From assembly GCA_020722815.1 (NCBI GenBank), contig DYKB01000072.1:1-32312 (forward strand): a stretch of DNA of 32,312 nt, in the 5' to 3' direction. The DNA is from Caldithrix sp. GTDB lineage: Bacteria > Zhuqueibacterota > Zhuqueibacteria > Thermofontimicrobiales > Sulfurfontimicrobiaceae. A model generated the notes under the pieces. It searched no databases. It was not told the DNA's origin and saw nothing but the letters and a program-made list of their open reading frames with translations. A program made the translations under genes and the position numbers. Shown one piece after another: positions 18,321 through 26,671 of this stretch; position 1 is the first letter of the stretch, and the number at the start of each line of letters is the position of its first letter.

Positions 18321-19709
18321 CTAAAATTCCAGACACTCCCGGCATTTTTTCTTTGTACAATAATTTTTGTAAATATAAATCAAGCCCTGCTGCTTTTGCG
18401 CCGTATTGATTAATTTATTCCGGTTCTTCTGATTTGGAAATAATTTTTTTATCATATCCCGCGTAATAAAATTATCAGAAATTGTCGAAAATCGACGATA
18501 ACAAGCTTTTACCAGTGTTTCCAATCGTCCATCGCCCTGTTCATTGGCACAGAGGAGAAAAAGTGGCAAAATAATATTGATAACAATATCCTGTGCCCGA
18601 TCCGGACCAATCAGATTCGATTTTGGAACCTGAAGCAAGGAACTATCAAAATGATAATGATCCGCCCAGAATCCATAAGGTGGACACACCAGCATATTGA
18701 CCAATTCCGTGTTAATCGCCTCAAGATCATCACCTAATCCATCGAATATGCGTTTGAAATTGCTAAAAAATCCATCCTGATAAAAATGTAAAAGCAGCGC
18801 CGCCATCCCCGCCAGACGACGGGTAGGGAAATTTTGTGGGCGCAGCCTAAAAAACTGCCATTCATTGGGATGCATTGGTTTCAAGCCGATACGATGTTTA
18901 AAATCTTCCCAAATCGTATCCAGTTGGGCTGAAAATATCCTTATTTCGTGCTCCAGCACCTTTGTACCTGATATTTCCTGTGTTGGGAGTAAGCCCGCCG
19001 CCCCAATGAGAAGCCCCTGAACTTTTAGCAAAATATCAGCCGGCGGGGTTGCCCGCAGTTCACGAAAAATAAATTCAATGGGAAGAATATTCGCTAATTT
19101 TCGAAAAGGTACCTGATTTTTCGAATAACCCAGTGCCTCCATGATACCGGCATAGAGAATCTGGTCCCAGGACTTAAAAATTCTTAATTCACGAAAAGCC
19201 AGCCCCTTGAGAACCAATCGTGCTGCCCCAGCTTTTTCCAGTAAGTTAACAATCTGAGCGGAATCCCTTGTTACCAGTGAACAGGAATGATTTTCATTCT
19301 CAGCCTGGCGCTGGGTTTCCAGAAATTTTTCATGTAATTTATCAATCGGATCCAACAAATTATCAGCTAAATCGACTATCGGAATCTGGATACCGTCCTC
19401 GCGCCGGCTAAATTTATCACCATTTTTATTCTGGATGACAACATGCAAGATTACCTGATTATAAATCGAATTTTGATGATGGCCATGTTGATACCAGTCA
19501 GCTGGATCCACATGTATTTCAAGGCAACCATGAAGCAGCTGGTTTTGGCGTTCAATCGTAACCTGTTGAAAATCAGGACCTGTATCGAAATTGCGTTCGC
19601 CCCGATAGATCAGATGATATTCATCACCACTGACCGTTCTGAGTTCATTGAAGTTAAAATATTTATTTTCCCATAACCAGATAACAAATTCTTCTGAATA
19701 AGTTTTCAA
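18321..19709 (-). CDS. DUF2851 family protein
   Basis: A 462-residue protein of unknown function. The N-terminal half shows the conserved pattern GERNFDTGPDF, CLEIHVDPADWYQHGHH and NQVILHVVIQN, which identifies DUF2851, a family common in Bacteroidetes, Chlorobi and relatives. The Cys-rich end (YCTKKKCREC) is also typical. Conserved acidic and histidine residues resemble a nuclease-type core, but activity is not established. It starts with TTG, supported by AAAGGA a few bases upstream; no ATG suits the family N-terminus. It is transcribed alone or after the coiled-coil gene 206 bp upstream. Confidence 0.85.
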   Translation of the reverse strand: MKTYSEEFVIWLWENKYFNFNELRTVSGDEYHLIYRGERNFDTGPDFQQVTIERQNQLLHGCLEIHVDPADWYQHGHHQNSIYNQVILHVVIQNKNGDKFSRREDGIQIPIVDLADNLLDPIDKLHEKFLETQRQAENENHSCSLVTRDSAQIVNLLEKAGAARLVLKGLAFRELRIFKSWDQILYAGIMEALGYSKNQVPFRKLANILPIEFIFRELRATPPADILLKVQGLLIGAAGLLPTQEISGTKVLEHEIRIFSAQLDTIWEDFKHRIGLKPMHPNEWQFFRLRPQNFPTRRLAGMAALLLHFYQDGFFSNFKRIFDGLGDDLEAINTELVNMLVCPPYGFWADHYHFDSSLLQVPKSNLIGPDRAQDIVINIILPLFLLCANEQGDGRLETLVKACYRRFSTISDNFITRDMIKKLFPNQKNRNKLINTAQKQQGLIYIYKNYCTKKKCRECLEF

Positions 19710-19846
19710 GCGTTTCCTTTTTGGAATTTATTTTAATCATTCAAGTCACCTGGTCCGAGTTGTGAAATTGCTCCAAGTTGTCAATGCTGCCAGGAAATAA
19801 CCGGTAAGAATTGAAAAGAAGTGAAATTTTTCAACGCCCATCAATA

Positions 19847-19882
19847 ACCAGCGTCGGCGATGGCATCATCGTAGACGCTGGT
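19847..19882 (-). terminator. Strong stem-loop after the coiled-coil gene
   Basis: ACCAGCGTC (19847-19855) pairs with GACGCTGGT (19874-19882), and an inner CGATG/CATCG stem stacks above it across a two-base internal loop. It lies 34 bases after the stop codon of the coiled-coil gene. It lacks a T-run on either side, so it may stabilise the mRNA end or act as a Rho-type or non-classical terminator. Confidence 0.45.
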
Positions 19883-19915
19883 ATCTTCATTGTCAGTAAA
19901 TTGTAAGTTAAAAAA

Positions 19916-20344
19916 TTATTTTGACTTTTCTTTTGCTGGTTCTTCAACTTCCTCGGCGACAACAACTTCTTCGGAAGTGTCCAACAAGGCCGGTTCTGCC
20001 GGTTTGGCCGCATTGTCTGTTTTTGATGTTGCCCGTTTTTCAGTGGATTGTTTTTTAACTTCCTCATATTCAGCTTGCTTTTCAGCAATCCTGGCGGCCA
20101 ATTCTTCAATTTCTTTCACCAATGTTGATACTTTTTCATCAACTTTAATGGTCGCTTTTGGATTGTTTTTGACTAATTCAAAAACATGACCACCAATTTC
20201 AATTTTTTTCTGTTCAACATCTTTTTCAAAACCAGCAATTTCACGGTGGATTTTCCACAATGAAGTTTCTTCTTCGATCCGTTCAGCGGCGATAGATGCC
20301 CCTTTTTTTACAAAGGTTTTTATATCTTCCCAAAGTTTAGCCAT
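19916..20344 (-). CDS. Predicted coiled-coil protein, unknown function
   Basis: A 142-residue protein without a signal peptide. Residues 1-100 are predicted helical and rich in Glu, Lys and Ile (AERIEEETSLWKIHREI, KVSTLVKEIEELAARI), a pattern typical of coiled coils. The last 40 residues are a low-complexity acidic tail (SEEVVVAEEVEEPAKEKSK). AAAGGAGG sits seven bases before the ATG, a strong ribosome site. It follows cdsA by 51 bp and is probably cotranscribed with it. I recognise no family. A structural or envelope-associated role would be guesswork. Confidence 0.65.
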   Translation of the reverse strand: MAKLWEDIKTFVKKGASIAAERIEEETSLWKIHREIAGFEKDVEQKKIEIGGHVFELVKNNPKATIKVDEKVSTLVKEIEELAARIAEKQAEYEEVKKQSTEKRATSKTDNAAKPAEPALLDTSEEVVVAEEVEEPAKEKSK

Positions 20345-20395
20345 TTTTGCCTCCTTTATTTGAGTGAGTAAAAATTCAGGTTAATTGTTGTTAAA

Positions 20396-21229
20396 TTAAA
20401 TGTTAAAAACAATATATTTTAAATAAAAATAAGAGATTGGCGCTGAAAAAAACAAGCTATCAAAACGATCCAAAAATCCACCATGGCCCGGTAGAATGTG
20501 CGAAGAATCTTTTTCGCCGGCATCGCGTTTCAACAGGGATTCTGCCAGATCACCAATTTGCCCAAAAATTCCACACACGGCACCCATCACCAGCAAATGG
20601 TGGATAGCAATTTTATCTAACCAGAAAAAGTGAAACACGAACATCGTGGCCAACGAAAATATAAATCCAAACGTAGCCCCTTCCCAGGTCTTATTGGGAC
20701 TGACACGTTGAAATAATTTATGTCGTCCCATTGCCGACCCGCCAAAATAAGCCGCCGTGTCACAAACCCAGGTGGTGGCAATAATGGCCAATAGCCAATA
20801 GGCACCCATCTGATATGGCTGATTCGCCATTTGTGGCAATTCCCGAATGGCGATTAAGAACGGGAAAAAAAGTGTCGGATAGATTAATCCGCCAATGGTC
20901 GTTGCCTGATTGAGAAGCGGATTCGGCTTATTCCGAAAAAGTTCGATGTGTAAAATAATCAGAATAAAAACTAATAACTCAGCAAAAATTTCACTTTCTT
21001 TCAGGAAATAAAAACCGATAACAATTAAAAATCCACCCATAATACCTGGCCACAGCAGCGGTTGTGCCCCTTTTTTGCGACTGAGTTGATAATATTCATA
21101 TTGACCAAATCCAACTACAATCGCAACAATTGCAACTAACAGGAGCTTCCCGTACCACAAGGCGCCTAGTATTAAAGGAATGCCCCAGCTCGCGACCAAT
21201 ACACGTTTACCCAGCTCTTTTAATTCCAA
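20396..21229 (-). CDS. cdsA: Phosphatidate cytidylyltransferase
   Basis: A 277-residue inner-membrane enzyme that makes CDP-diacylglycerol from phosphatidate and CTP, the branch point of phospholipid synthesis. Around eight hydrophobic segments are visible. The family signature lies at 231-258 as SLLKRDAGEKDSS followed by LPGHGGFLDRFDS, with the conserved Lys-Arg, Lys-Asp and HGG elements. SPNKTWEG (177-184) is also diagnostic. Length matches the family (about 270-285). The start is TTG at 21229, preceded at six bases by GGAGG, a strong site; no ATG exists at the family N-terminus. It probably forms an operon with the downstream coiled-coil gene. Confidence 0.93.
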   Translation of the reverse strand: MELKELGKRVLVASWGIPLILGALWYGKLLLVAIVAIVVGFGQYEYYQLSRKKGAQPLLWPGIMGGFLIVIGFYFLKESEIFAELLVFILIILHIELFRNKPNPLLNQATTIGGLIYPTLFFPFLIAIRELPQMANQPYQMGAYWLLAIIATTWVCDTAAYFGGSAMGRHKLFQRVSPNKTWEGATFGFIFSLATMFVFHFFWLDKIAIHHLLVMGAVCGIFGQIGDLAESLLKRDAGEKDSSHILPGHGGFLDRFDSLFFSAPISYFYLKYIVFNI

Positions 21230-21440
21230 ATTTTTCCTCCCTCTTAACTGATTTCTGTCTAATTCTATAATTTTGAAATCGGAAAGCGCTTATGAAAAAG
21301 AACAAAAAAATAATTTTGTTATAAAATAACCAGTCAGGCCTGGGGAAAAATCTCGTTAATTATCAATATAGAGTGAAATTAGCGCCAGGTTGTCAATTTT
21401 ATAACGAAAAATTTATATTTAAGTTTCGTAATTAATCCGA

Positions 21441-21521
21441 CAGGCTGGTTCATGGTTCCCGGTTAGAAGCCTTCTTATTAAGCGTTTCTTAAACCTGAAC
21501 TGGAAATTATTGAGCCTTACC
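21441..21521. repeat. GGTTCAGG-family inverted-repeat element (A3)
   Basis: The left arm GGCTGGTTCATGGTTCCCGG and the right arm AAACCTGAACTGGAAATTAT match the corresponding arms of A2 at most positions and pair with each other imperfectly. AGGCT near the left end pairs with AGCCT near the right end. It lies in the gap between cdsA and pyrD (21230-21531). The rest of that gap holds the TTGACA-containing motif at 21374-21396 and no gene. Confidence 0.6.
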
Positions 21522-21531
21522 GGTGTCGTTA

Positions 21532-22443
21532 TCAAATTTCTAATTTACCAATTAAATCACTAATCGAGGCTATTTTATTAGCCTGCCCAAAACGAATCAA
21601 ATCATCCACGATTTCTTCGGCCGTCCGCGGTTTGAGAAAAGTCGCCGTACCCACCTGAATTGCTGAAGCACCAACCAGCAGAAATTCAATCACATCCTCA
21701 AAATTCATGATTCCCCCCATGCCAATGATGGGAATTTTGACATTTTGAGCGACCTCAAAAACTTTTGCCAGCGCAACTGGTTTGATCGCCGGTCCGGAAA
21801 GCCCGCCAAAAATAGTGGCGATTTTCGGCTTTCGGGTTTTGATATCCACGGCCATGCCACGTAAGGTATTGATGACCGAAATGGCATCCGCACCAGCCGC
21901 TTCGACAACTTTGGCGATATGGCCAATATTGGTCACGTTGGGTGTTAATTTTATCATCAATAATCGATTTGTTATTTTACGCAGTTGACGGGTGAGATCC
22001 TGCGCACTTTCAGCATCGGTTCCAAATTGCATTCCTCCCCGTTTTACGTTGGGACAGGAGACATTGATTTCATACCCGGCGATTCCTTCGGCCGATTCCA
22101 ATCGCTCAACTACTTCTAGGTATTCTTCCGGTGTACTGCCAGCAACATTTACCAGAATGGCCGCATCAATCGTGCGTAAAAAAGGCATTTTTTCAGCGAT
22201 AAATCGTTCGACACCAACATTCGCCAGGCCGATGCTATTTAACATGCCGGATGCGGTTTCCGCGATTCGCGGCGGTGGATTTCCTGCCCGCGGATTCAGG
22301 GTTATCGCTTTGGTGACAATCCCCCCCAATCGATTCAGATTGAGCAATGGCGCACATTCGCTGGCATAACCAAAAGTGCCAGAGGCAACCAGTACGGGAT
22401 TTTTAAGATGTAGTGAGCCAATTTTTGTCGTTAAATCAATCAG
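21532..22443 (-). CDS. pyrD: Dihydroorotate dehydrogenase B, catalytic subunit, CTG start
   Basis: This FMN enzyme oxidises dihydroorotate to orotate in pyrimidine synthesis, with PyrK as electron partner. The first usual start codon (TTG at 22347) would remove KNPVLVASGTFGY, which the family needs. The frame stays open upstream to a TAA just before CTG at 22443. Starting there gives 303 residues, the normal length, and puts the catalytic cysteine of NVSCPNV at position 130, as in class 1B enzymes. AGGAGGTGAT lies five bases before the CTG, inside the end of pyrK, and the two genes overlap by 8 bases. ATT at 22440 is a less likely start; a base error creating the odd codon is also possible. 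NTLRGMAVD and GMGGI motifs are intact. Confidence 0.9.
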   Translation of the reverse strand: MIDLTTKIGSLHLKNPVLVASGTFGYASECAPLLNLNRLGGIVTKAITLNPRAGNPPPRIAETASGMLNSIGLANVGVERFIAEKMPFLRTIDAAILVNVAGSTPEEYLEVVERLESAEGIAGYEINVSCPNVKRGGMQFGTDAESAQDLTRQLRKITNRLLMIKLTPNVTNIGHIAKVVEAAGADAISVINTLRGMAVDIKTRKPKIATIFGGLSGPAIKPVALAKVFEVAQNVKIPIIGMGGIMNFEDVIEFLLVGASAIQVGTATFLKPRTAEEIVDDLIRFGQANKIASISDLIGKLEI

Positions 22444-23275
22444 GGATTATCACCTCCTCGGCATTGAATATGGGTCCTTGTTGACAAACCAGATGATATT
22501 GTGGTTCAGGATTATTTTCTTTTCGAACGGGTACGGCGCATCCGACGCATACCCCAAAGCCACAGCCCATCATCGCTTCCAGTGAGAGTTGCGCAGGTAT
22601 TCCTGTCTCACGTGCGAATTTTTGGACTGCCCGCAGCATCGCCGGCGGGCCACAGGCAAATAAAATGGTCTCGTTAATTACAAATCCCTGTCGCTGGAAT
22701 TCAGATTGCAATAATTGCGTCACATACCCTTTGAATCCCGGACGGCCATCTTCAGTTGCCAGCTTCAACGTAACGCCAGTCGCCTTAAAATCATCCAGAC
22801 AACAAAATTGTGAAGCTTCGCGCACCCCATAATAGCATTCGGTTTCAATCGCTTTATCACGCAAAATCTCCGCTAAAAAAAGCATGGGAGCAATGCCAAT
22901 TCCCCCGGCGACCATAATAGCGCGTTTAAGATGAGATGGAAGCTGAAAAGTATTTCCCAGCGGGCCCAGAATTGACAGCCATTGACCGGATAACGTTTCC
23001 GACAAAATTTTCGTACCGGTTCCCCGAATGTCGAATAAGATTTCAAACCATCCCGCAGCAGGGTTGCTCCGATGAATGCTAAACGGACGACGAAGCAACG
23101 GAACGCTACCTTCTTGCACTCGAATATTAATAAATTGACCGGGTTGAACCTGATTTGCCAGCAATGGCTGATGAAATCGAATTCGGTGGATGGATGGAAC
23201 GACTAATCGGTTTTCAATAACTTCACAACGGAAGTCGGCAATGGATTTTGAAGCATTAGTTGTTACAGGTATCAT
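22436..23275 (-). CDS. pyrK: Dihydroorotate dehydrogenase B, electron transfer subunit
   Basis: A 279-residue FAD and iron-sulfur protein that passes electrons from PyrD to NAD. The FAD-binding beta-barrel carries LRRPFSI (61-67) and the NAD-binding part GGIGIAP (124-130). The C-terminal 2Fe-2S site has Cys238, Cys243, Cys246 and Cys264 in the expected C-x4-C-x2-C-x17-C spacing. The ATG at 23275 follows the upstream TPR gene by 25 bases. The end of this gene contains the Shine-Dalgarno for pyrD, which suggests coupled translation of the two subunits. Confidence 0.93.
   Translation of the reverse strand: MIPVTTNASKSIADFRCEVIENRLVVPSIHRIRFHQPLLANQVQPGQFINIRVQEGSVPLLRRPFSIHRSNPAAGWFEILFDIRGTGTKILSETLSGQWLSILGPLGNTFQLPSHLKRAIMVAGGIGIAPMLFLAEILRDKAIETECYYGVREASQFCCLDDFKATGVTLKLATEDGRPGFKGYVTQLLQSEFQRQGFVINETILFACGPPAMLRAVQKFARETGIPAQLSLEAMMGCGFGVCVGCAVPVRKENNPEPQYHLVCQQGPIFNAEEVIIPD
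22449..22459 (-). promoter_or_regulatory. Near-perfect Shine-Dalgarno for pyrD
   Basis: On the minus strand this reads GAGGAGGTGAT, a nearly full complement of the 16S rRNA tail. It ends five bases before the CTG at 22443 and lies within the last codons of pyrK. Its strength and position support a non-standard pyrD start. Confidence 0.75.
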
Positions 23276-23300
23276 GCAATGAAATTATCCTGAGATTGTT

Positions 23301-25649
23301 TTAATTGGTCTGTGAATCATGACGGCTCATTAATAGCATTGAAGGCCTCCTGGGTTCAGTTTTTAGAAAGCGTTCACTTTCAGAAATCGTGGCCTCACTT
23401 TTTTGCTCCGCTTGCGACGCTTGTTGCGTCGTATCGGCGGTCGTCGCAACGAATTGTTGGGTGGCTGCCTTTAAAGAATCATCCCCCATTAATTGCAGCG
23501 AATCAGTCTGTGCCAATAACGAGTCACCTTTCAGGGCTTTAATTGAATCCTGTTTTGCGGCCAGACGAATTTTTTCCAGTTCTTTAATATAGGCATCTAT
23601 TTTTTTCTTCGCCTGTTTTGCGAAATCAGAATTGGCATATTTCTCAATGAGTGTGGAATAAATTTTAAAGGCACTGTCGTTTTCATTTAAAATATTATCG
23701 TAAAGCCAGGCGGCGGCAAACAGTGCCTTGGCCGCATAATTCGAGTTGGGATATTCCTCCTGTACCTTTTGGTACAATTCGATAGCCTGTTCAGCCTTAT
23801 TATTATTCCAATACTCCGCTTCTGCTTTTTTAAAAGCATTTAGTGCAAAGTCCTCTTTTTTTTCTTCTACCGCCAAATTTAATAATTTTCGGGCTTCTAT
23901 GCCGTGCGGGGTGTTAGGAAAATCATACGCCAGTACTTTCATGAGCGAGTCTGTCCGTACAGAATCCTGCTTAAAATTTTTGTAAATATAAGCCAATGTA
24001 AAAATTATTTGAGGCTTTTTTTCTTGAATTGACGTATCCGCGGCGGTGCTTAAGATGCCTTTATAATGCACCAGGGCTGAATCATATTGATGAAATTTAA
24101 AAAAGAAGTTTTCCGCGAGTGAGGTTTTATTTTTAATAAAATCATTTTTCTCCAGCATTTTAATTTTCGGAGCCAATTGATTTTCCAGCGCATTCTTCTT
24201 TTGTTGAAGCGCCCGCTCTTCATCTGTCAGTTGTGTTTGGTATTCTTCTCTATCCATTTGTTCGTAGTAACTTTGCTGTCTTCGCTGGCCAGTTTCATCT
24301 TTCACCCAGAGGCTATCAACCAGATTCAATGAATCCGCAAAAAGTGAGTCGGCAATCAACGTATCCGGCAGGGCCCGCTCCGGATATTCAAAAAGCCACT
24401 TTTCAAGACGTCGCAGGGAACGGGCTTTTCGCAGTTTAAACCGGGTTTCATCATCTAATTTCGATTCGTCGACATTCTCCAATCCAACTTCATAATCGGA
24501 TACATAACGTTTACCATATTTTACCTGATACTCTTGTTTTTTAACGACTTCCATTAAACTTAACAATTCAACAATTGCTTCCATCTTATTCTTTGCACTA
24601 TCGGCCATGATGGACTGCGAAAATTGTTCACGTACTCTTGAATAATTTGCATACGCGCTATCATATTGGGCGTAATTATTTTTATAAATTTCAGCCAGAT
24701 AATAATAAGCCCGCGCCGCCCCATCGGTGCGTGGATGATCTTCGATAATCGCCAGGTACCAATCCATGGCCTGCTCAACGTTCCCCTCCAGATAAATGCA
24801 ATTTGCCATTTCGTTCTTTGCAATTGGCCAGAGGTCCTCATAAGACTGGCGCCCCAGTAATTGTTGAATATAATTCATAGTTTCGCGATACTTCCCCAAT
24901 TGCTTATACGACATGGCCAACTTGAAAAGTGCCTCGTTCTCCTGATCTTCATCCGGACTATATTTCGCCGCGAGATCAAAAGCTTCGAGTGACTGCTGAT
25001 AATCCTCTAATTTAACAAAACACTCCCCCATCCGGAAAGCCGCTTTCGATCGTATTTCCTTGTTGCGAATATTTTTTATGGCATTTCGGAATTCCGAGGC
25101 AGCCCGGACATAATCTTCCTTTACAAAATAAATTTCACCGATGGATAATAACGCTTCATCCCGAATTTCATTGGGAGCTCGGGAGGTTGCAATATCATTG
25201 AAAGATTGCTCGGCCTGATTATAATCCGCCAATCCCAGATGGGAACGTGCCAGCCATAGCCGGGCTTCATTATCGTATTCGCTGTTCGGATAATTTTGTA
25301 AAAGTTCCTCAAATTTCCGAATTGCTTTTTGGTATTCCTTTTTATAATAAAAACATTTCCCAAGCAGAACGAGGGCATCATCAACATATTTGCTTTTGGG
25401 ATAGAGTTCTAAGACTTTGGAAGCTTTTTCAATGGCTTTATCATAATTCTGGAGTTCGGTCCCCGAAGCTTCTTCGGGATTACGTGTTTGGCGGGTATTT
25501 TTATTTTTTTTAGCATCTTCGATGCGTTTCTCGCGTTCCTGCTCTGCCTTTTTATAAAATTGCTCAGCATTATAAAACGTGTTATAATAAGCACAACTCG
25601 TAACCATCAAAATAATAAAAACTTTTAATACAATCAAATACTTTTGCAT
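23301..25649 (-). CDS. Large TPR lipoprotein, possibly SprE/PorW-like
   Basis: A 782-residue lipoprotein with lipobox VTSC (lipidated Cys19) followed by AYYNTFYNAEQFYKKAEQ. Many tetratricopeptide repeats follow (about 50-360 and again about 560-690), e.g. KAIRKFEELLQNYPNSEYDN. The middle is charged and the C-terminus is low complexity (Gln/Ser/Thr-rich). The YYNTFYNA start resembles SprE/PorW lipoproteins that work with type IX secretion in Bacteroidetes, and the window also encodes a protein with a T9SS-like tail. It could equally be a general BamD/YbgF-like scaffold. I chose the ATG at 25649 because GGTGAT lies four bases upstream; a GTG at 25661 falls within that site. Its placement before pyrK-pyrD looks like a chance operon. 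Confidence 0.75.
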   Translation of the reverse strand: MQKYLIVLKVFIILMVTSCAYYNTFYNAEQFYKKAEQEREKRIEDAKKNKNTRQTRNPEEASGTELQNYDKAIEKASKVLELYPKSKYVDDALVLLGKCFYYKKEYQKAIRKFEELLQNYPNSEYDNEARLWLARSHLGLADYNQAEQSFNDIATSRAPNEIRDEALLSIGEIYFVKEDYVRAASEFRNAIKNIRNKEIRSKAAFRMGECFVKLEDYQQSLEAFDLAAKYSPDEDQENEALFKLAMSYKQLGKYRETMNYIQQLLGRQSYEDLWPIAKNEMANCIYLEGNVEQAMDWYLAIIEDHPRTDGAARAYYYLAEIYKNNYAQYDSAYANYSRVREQFSQSIMADSAKNKMEAIVELLSLMEVVKKQEYQVKYGKRYVSDYEVGLENVDESKLDDETRFKLRKARSLRRLEKWLFEYPERALPDTLIADSLFADSLNLVDSLWVKDETGQRRQQSYYEQMDREEYQTQLTDEERALQQKKNALENQLAPKIKMLEKNDFIKNKTSLAENFFFKFHQYDSALVHYKGILSTAADTSIQEKKPQIIFTLAYIYKNFKQDSVRTDSLMKVLAYDFPNTPHGIEARKLLNLAVEEKKEDFALNAFKKAEAEYWNNNKAEQAIELYQKVQEEYPNSNYAAKALFAAAWLYDNILNENDSAFKIYSTLIEKYANSDFAKQAKKKIDAYIKELEKIRLAAKQDSIKALKGDSLLAQTDSLQLMGDDSLKAATQQFVATTADTTQQASQAEQKSEATISESERFLKTEPRRPSMLLMSRHDSQTN

Positions 25650-25726
25650 AATTATCACCAATTAATTAAACACAATTTAAAAAAAGAAATTAAGGTAAAA
25701 ACGAGTAGCATAAGCTGTGGCAGAAA

Positions 25727-26458
25727 TTATTTTTCCTTTATTTTATTTATCAAAAGTGGCAAAATCTCGCCCGATTTGCCAATAATTGATTCATCAATAT
25801 ATCGTGAAATCGCAGTCCGTTCAACGTTAATTTCGACAACAAAAGCGCCACTTGCATGGGCCTCAATTGGCAGGGAAGCGGCTGGTTGTACCAACGCGGA
25901 TGTACCAACTGATAAAAAAACTTCACATTCCTGCGCGGCCTGAAATGCACATAAAATTGCATCCTCCGGCAGCATTTCACCAAACCAGACCACATCCGGC
26001 CGCATCAATCCACCGCAACGACAGACAGGCACACTGGATTCAAATTCGATGTCGATTTCCCGATAGATTTTATTACAATCAACGCAACGATTTCGCATTA
26101 TGTTCCCATGTAATTCGATGATAATTTGACTGCCAGCCACCCGGTGCAAATTATCTACATTCTGCGTGATGAGCGTAAAGACCGGAAACATCTGCTCCAT
26201 TTCTGCCAGTGCAAAATGCCCTGGATTGGGTTTTACTTCATGAATCAGCTTTCTGCGATAATTGTACCATTCCCAAACAAGTTTCGGATTTTTTTGAAAA
26301 GCGTTAAAATTGGCTAATTCTTCGGGCCGAAATTTGTTCCATAATCCATCTTCTCCGCGAAAAGTGGGGACACCACTTTCGGCAGAAATCCCGGCGCCGG
26401 TCAATACCGCCACTTTTTGGGCGTGCTTTAATTTTTCGATAAATTTTGTTGAAAACAT
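25727..26458 (-). CDS. cobB: Sirtuin, NAD-dependent protein deacylase
   Basis: A 243-residue Sir2-family enzyme that removes acyl groups from lysines using NAD. GAGISAESGVPTFR (21-34) and TQNVDNLH (98-105) bind NAD. His117 in LHGN is the catalytic base. Zinc ligands are Cys125, Cys128, Cys146 and Cys148. Tyr65 and Arg68 in WYNYRRK match the Y-x-x-R pair that in SIRT5 and CobB binds succinyl or malonyl groups, so desuccinylation is likely (inference). The second zinc pair is C-x-C rather than the usual C-x2-C, as in many class III enzymes. It lies 77 bp before the TPR gene on the same strand. Confidence 0.93.
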   Translation of the reverse strand: MFSTKFIEKLKHAQKVAVLTGAGISAESGVPTFRGEDGLWNKFRPEELANFNAFQKNPKLVWEWYNYRRKLIHEVKPNPGHFALAEMEQMFPVFTLITQNVDNLHRVAGSQIIIELHGNIMRNRCVDCNKIYREIDIEFESSVPVCRCGGLMRPDVVWFGEMLPEDAILCAFQAAQECEVFLSVGTSALVQPAASLPIEAHASGAFVVEINVERTAISRYIDESIIGKSGEILPLLINKIKEK

Positions 26459-26540
26459 CGGTAATCCTGATAGTGAATTTTGTAATTTGCGATTGTCTGG
26501 TAATCGTCACCTCAGAGGTGGTGGTTATCTGATATTATTA

Positions 26541-26569
26541 AATATAACCAGCATCATTCTGAAAATCAA
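26541..26569 (-). promoter_or_regulatory. Probable promoter of the sirtuin gene
   Basis: On the minus strand TTGATT (26569-26564) and TATATT (26546-26541) are 17 bp apart. The predicted leader is about 75 bases and contains the palindrome CACCTCAGAGGTG (26508-26520), which could be an operator or a small hairpin. Confidence 0.45.
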
Positions 26570-26607
26570 GCCTATTTATCGGGAATTTTTTTATAAACCG
26601 TATAAAA

Positions 26608-26645
26608 TGAAAAAGGCTTCGGTGTCAACACCGAAGCCTTTTTCA
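26608..26645 (-). terminator. Strong bidirectional Rho-independent terminator
   Basis: TGAAAAAGGCTTCGGTGT and its exact reverse complement make an 18-bp stem with almost no loop, flanked by A- and T-runs. On the minus strand it lies 27 bases after the stop of the MORN-like-repeat lipoprotein gene and should end its transcript before the sirtuin promoter. Confidence 0.9.
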
Positions 26646-26671
26646 ATTATCAGGAGGAGCCGTCCTTTTGC

